A stretch of DNA of 64,000 nucleotides from Pseudoalteromonas gelatinilytica (lineage in GTDB: Bacteria; Pseudomonadota; Gammaproteobacteria; Enterobacterales; Alteromonadaceae), in contig NZ_LRRU01000007.1 of the NCBI RefSeq assembly GCF_001641615.1, forward strand, positions 62,001-126,000, read 5' to 3'. The notes under the pieces are model-generated. The model saw nothing but the letters and a program-made list of their open reading frames with translations, searched no databases and was not told the origin of the DNA. Positions 62,101-64,000 of this stretch are shown piece after piece (within the stretch, counting starts at the first letter, position 1; every line of letters starts with the position of its first letter). The translations under genes and the position numbers were made by a program.

Positions 62101-62645
62101 CAAAACCAAGCGCCGAGGGGTTAGGCTTAGGGTTGGCAATCACTAAACGTATATGTGACTTACTTAAAATTCCGCTAGTGATGGGGTCTGAACTTGGTAA
62201 AGGCACGCAATTTACCCTAACTCTACCTTGTAGAGTGAGTACTGCGCCAGCGCAAGCGAAAGGCGCTGAGGCATCACAAGAAACCGAGCTGGGGCAATTG
62301 CGTATTTGGTTGCTTGATAACGACCGCAACGTGTTAGAGGCATTAAAGCAGCTACTCGAAAATTGGGGCTGCGAAATCTCAACGGCCACGAACTTAGTGG
62401 AACTTGAGCAGTTAAAGGCAAGCCAAGCCCTGCCGCAATTGTTGATTATTGATTATCAGCTTGATGATGGGGTAACGGGACTTGAAGTGATTGAGCAAGC
62501 GGCACTAACACGCTTACCAGCCATCGTTAATACTGCGAATCATGATGAAGGCATACGCGAGTTAGTGCTCGATGCGGGCTATCCATTACTTTATAAGCCT
62601 CTGAAAGCGCCCGCCTTAAAACGGATGATTAAGCGACTGACTTAA
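59196..62645 (+). CDS. Hybrid sensor kinase with N-terminal SSS transporter domain (CrbS-like)
   Basis: 1149 residues. Residues about 1-520 form a sodium/solute-symporter-like domain with about 13 helices (FKGLTYGLSLGVYCTSWAFFGTTAQAAYNGWW, MADFIATRYGQS). Next come a PAS domain (about 635-750, LQSTIENIQQGISVVDSELRLVAWNQGY), a coiled linker, a HisKA domain with the phospho-His in AAASHDLLQPFNAASLF (about 805), an HATPase domain (NAIRYT, DTGIGI, GLGLGLAI) and a receiver (about 1030-1149, Asp in LLIIDYQ). This order matches CrbS, the acetate-switch sensor of Vibrio, rather than CbrA, which lacks the receiver. The partner regulator is not in the window. The stop codon overlaps the next gene on the other strand. 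Confidence 0.85.
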   Translation: MFSIWSISLLAIVYLAILFAVAGWADKRKVLPFKGLTYGLSLGVYCTSWAFFGTTAQAAYNGWWLAPTYAGTILLFIFGWQVYCRIAHICRQQKITSMADFIATRYGQSSSLSGLISLISVIAIVPYISLQLSATAQSINLLTDRAATQSHEVWADSTFYITIVLALFAILFGARRLKPSEHNPGLIASIAFESVVKLLAFLAVGLYVCFALFDSPVALFEKAHDLNIDQQVAATQSPTYVYVAHTLLGILATLCLPRQFHMSFIEKNNDKELASARWLFPIYLLLINLFILPIAYAGLIYFQGQEVGYDTFVLALPMAADDAFVALLAFLGGFSAATSMVIVSSIVLSVMITNDFINQFILRRSQLTSSSRGLDKNNLLHARKIVIVLILLLSYFTHRVLGESTTLANVGLMSFTLVAQFSPAMIIGLWWRQASCRGAQLGILSGFIIWGYTLLLPNIAGGLGSDSLWLVNGPWGISWLAPTDLFSLGMESISQALLLSLGANCLVYFLVPLFSRATLAERLQSNKFVSQLSDSRVSNHLQPLSYHDLGALMQRFAEKEAAQSLVNHYFPDDKSKWKRPANVELELLVEREMSAVIGGASARLILDVAKNEQRQPLEQVAEFVDEASQVLKFNRDLLQSTIENIQQGISVVDSELRLVAWNQGYKNMFAYPDDALYIGRPVADIIRFNAERGLFSGESMTSEVEKRLAYLRQGSAYKYQRSHNDGRVFEMQGNPLPGGGFVTTYTDITEFVKQQKALTEANVSLEEKVAARTLALTQANQELSMAKQVAEQATVSKTRFFAAASHDLLQPFNAASLFCSLMNEKAQDTELKELAMNIKNSLGSAEELLSSILELTKLDSGSFKVQMSEFAASSLVEPLRNDYEALAREKGLKFIIETCDVRLHTDKALLRRVLRNLLSNAIRYTEQGEVRLKMQYDDDHVSFIVEDTGIGIASSDQQTIFQEFKQLGAKPSAEGLGLGLAITKRICDLLKIPLVMGSELGKGTQFTLTLPCRVSTAPAQAKGAEASQETELGQLRIWLLDNDRNVLEALKQLLENWGCEISTATNLVELEQLKASQALPQLLIIDYQLDDGVTGLEVIEQAALTRLPAIVNTANHDEGIRELVLDAGYPLLYKPLKAPALKRMIKRLT

Positions 62646-64000
62646 TCTGCGTTTTGCTCAGTTGCTGGGGTATTGGCTTTAATTAAGCGCTCTACCTCAG
62701 CGACAAACTTCTTATCTAAGTCATCTTCATGGCTCAGAAATAACATCATTTCATCACCATTGTGGTCAATGACCGTGAGCGTGGTGGTGAGTAGGGCGCT
62801 TTTAGCATAATCAACGTTGAGCTCTTTAATGTCACTAAAGCGGCGCTGATCTTTTTCGAGCACACCTTGCTCATTTTTCCAGTAACTAAAAATAGTGTTT
62901 TCTGTGATGCCGTTTCCATCAGTTTTAAAATCGATAAATGCGTCACTATAAAAATAATGTACACTCTCGTTGGCAGGAATAATTTCTTTTCTTTTTAAAA
63001 AGTTAACTTGATAAGACCAAAGCTTGTCACCGGTTACTATGGTTGAACTTGGCAGTAAATATAGCTCATAAATTAAGCCATAAAATAGCCAAGGCAGCAT
63101 GAATATCGACATGATAACCTGCCTCGCTCGCCATTGAGAGTGGTACTCAAGAGCCTGTTCGGGTTGCTTGAGGTTTTGAATGTAATTAACCAGTGGCAAC
63201 CATAGAATAGGTGTAACTAAAAACAGCCAAGTACCATATTCCCAGTTATAGCTTACGACTCCAGAAATGATAATCGCCAGCCATAACACGAACCCAACCG
63301 CAACAGGCATGATCTTATTTTTGCCAAAGGTTTGCTCGCTGTGCTTGCAAAGCTCAAGTAACAACGGAATAAAAAACAGCGGTGCAAATATCCCTCGAGC
63401 AATCGGCATAATATGGCTTTGTTGTTGCTCTTTTATCGCTTTCCAGTTGCGATAGCTCCAGTAGTTAATGAATATTCCTAAGCTTAATAAGCTGTAAATA
63501 ACAAACTTACTGTTACTGACAGGGTAGAACTGTTGCTCAGCAAAAACTGGGCGGTTACTTGCTTCTATACGCCAAGCCGCGATGAAAAAGATGATTGCCG
63601 CCAAGTAACTTAAAATAAAAACGCTATACCAGTTGGTTTCGTCATCCGCTGGTGAGGTTGTGGCGCTATTTGTGCCGTATTTAATGATGCCGTAATGGGT
63701 CGCGTTATTGAGTTTTTTGCGCTCGCTTAGGTAAAGGTCTATTTGATCGGCTGGAATATGATCCTGCTTAGCACTGTAATCAAAGTATAAGGTCAACACC
63801 GAGTCTTTAAATGTCACGCGTTTTTCGAGATGAAAAAATGGGTTGTCGACTGTGACCTGCTCATCATTAAACTGCCAATTAGTATCCGTAAACGTAACCT
63901 TTATGGTTGTTTCGATATTATTTGGGTAACGAAACCACATTGGTGCATTGTTACGTTCTCGCTGTTCCGGCTTATAAACTGAGTTTTGAATTTCACTAGC
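62642..64000 (-). CDS. DUF3857/transglutaminase-type membrane protein, C-terminal part (5' end outside)
   Basis: The frame stays open to the right edge. The residues before the first Met at 63940 (EIQNSVYKPEQRERNNAPMW) read as conserved protein, so the start lies beyond the window. The visible 452 residues begin with the beta-sandwich end of a DUF3857-type protein (FRYPNNIETTIKVTF, VTFKDSVLTLYFDYSAKQDHIPADQI), followed by about six membrane helices and a PH-like C-terminus. The transglutaminase core itself would be upstream and is not seen. Assignment of the missing part is inference. Confidence 0.75.
   Translation of the reverse strand, partial: ASEIQNSVYKPEQRERNNAPMWFRYPNNIETTIKVTFTDTNWQFNDEQVTVDNPFFHLEKRVTFKDSVLTLYFDYSAKQDHIPADQIDLYLSERKKLNNATHYGIIKYGTNSATTSPADDETNWYSVFILSYLAAIIFFIAAWRIEASNRPVFAEQQFYPVSNSKFVIYSLLSLGIFINYWSYRNWKAIKEQQQSHIMPIARGIFAPLFFIPLLLELCKHSEQTFGKNKIMPVAVGFVLWLAIIISGVVSYNWEYGTWLFLVTPILWLPLVNYIQNLKQPEQALEYHSQWRARQVIMSIFMLPWLFYGLIYELYLLPSSTIVTGDKLWSYQVNFLKRKEIIPANESVHYFYSDAFIDFKTDGNGITENTIFSYWKNEQGVLEKDQRRFSDIKELNVDYAKSALLTTTLTVIDHNGDEMMLFLSHEDDLDKKFVAEVERLIKANTPATEQNAD

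Noticed and set aside
1-64000. tRNA, rRNA, prophage or integrase genes
   Set aside because: I looked for tRNA-like cloverleaf ends, rRNA words and phage/IS proteins and found none. Only short non-autonomous repeats are present.

Overview
The window looks like chromosomal DNA of a marine gammaproteobacterium of the Alteromonadales, most likely Pseudoalteromonas or a close relative. This rests on moderate A+T content, AGGA-type ribosome sites, a TonB-dependent receptor of the marine polysaccharide type, YaeQ, an SSS-domain sensor kinase of the CrbS type, Fur boxes, a GEMM-I riboswitch over a chitin-binding gene, and short intergenic repeats. The taxonomic call is inference; no rRNA or tRNA genes are visible.

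Positions 1-26 kb are an arabinan / L-arabinose utilisation locus. It holds five GH43 enzymes (1343-3289, 5833-9252, 9607-10569, 18633-19607, 19741-20769), a GH127-type beta-L-arabinofuranosidase lipoprotein, an exported aldose mutarotase, a TonB-dependent receptor, two sugar transporters (GPH and SSS families), a FadR-type GntR regulator, and an SDR sugar 1-dehydrogenase with an SMP-30 lactonase. The last two imply oxidative (non-phosphorylative) conversion of arabinose to arabinonate. An FKBP-like protein and a TauE/SafE permease are embedded in it. Most promoters of the locus carry AT-rich sites related to ATATTGTATTA. Two paralogous DUF4019 proteins, a coiled-coil protein and several tandem repeats sit between the first two GH43 genes.

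Positions 26-38 kb hold a DoxX-pirin-LysR operon, an iron/haem block (haem oxygenase, DUF454, PepSY, DUF2271, DUF4198) with Fur boxes, a porin, a MarR regulator, a YeaD-type mutarotase, two bacterial-PH membrane proteins, and a small Fur-box-preceded membrane protein. Positions 38-47 kb hold a large MA-type peptidase with propeller and barrel-like regions, a TPR lipoprotein, a PQ-loop protein, a two-gene GspF-like/pilin cassette and a DUF5117/metzincin protease. Positions 47-58 kb hold an RND efflux pair, a c-di-GMP-I riboswitch followed by a leaderless GbpA-like chitin-binding protein, oligopeptidase B, Dps, a lipase-like hydrolase, YaeQ and the YlqF GTPase.

The most notable element is at 58.49-59.08 kb: two tandem minus-strand small RNA genes. 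Each has a TTGACA-N17-GATAAT promoter overlapped by a Fur box, a second Fur box just upstream, a RyhB-type core ACATTGCTCA, a covarying hairpin with an invariant CCCCUU loop, and an intrinsic terminator. The arrangement resembles the PrrF1/PrrF2 pair of Pseudomonas. The window ends with a CrbS-like hybrid sensor kinase and the C-terminal part of a DUF3857/transglutaminase-type membrane protein that runs off the right edge.
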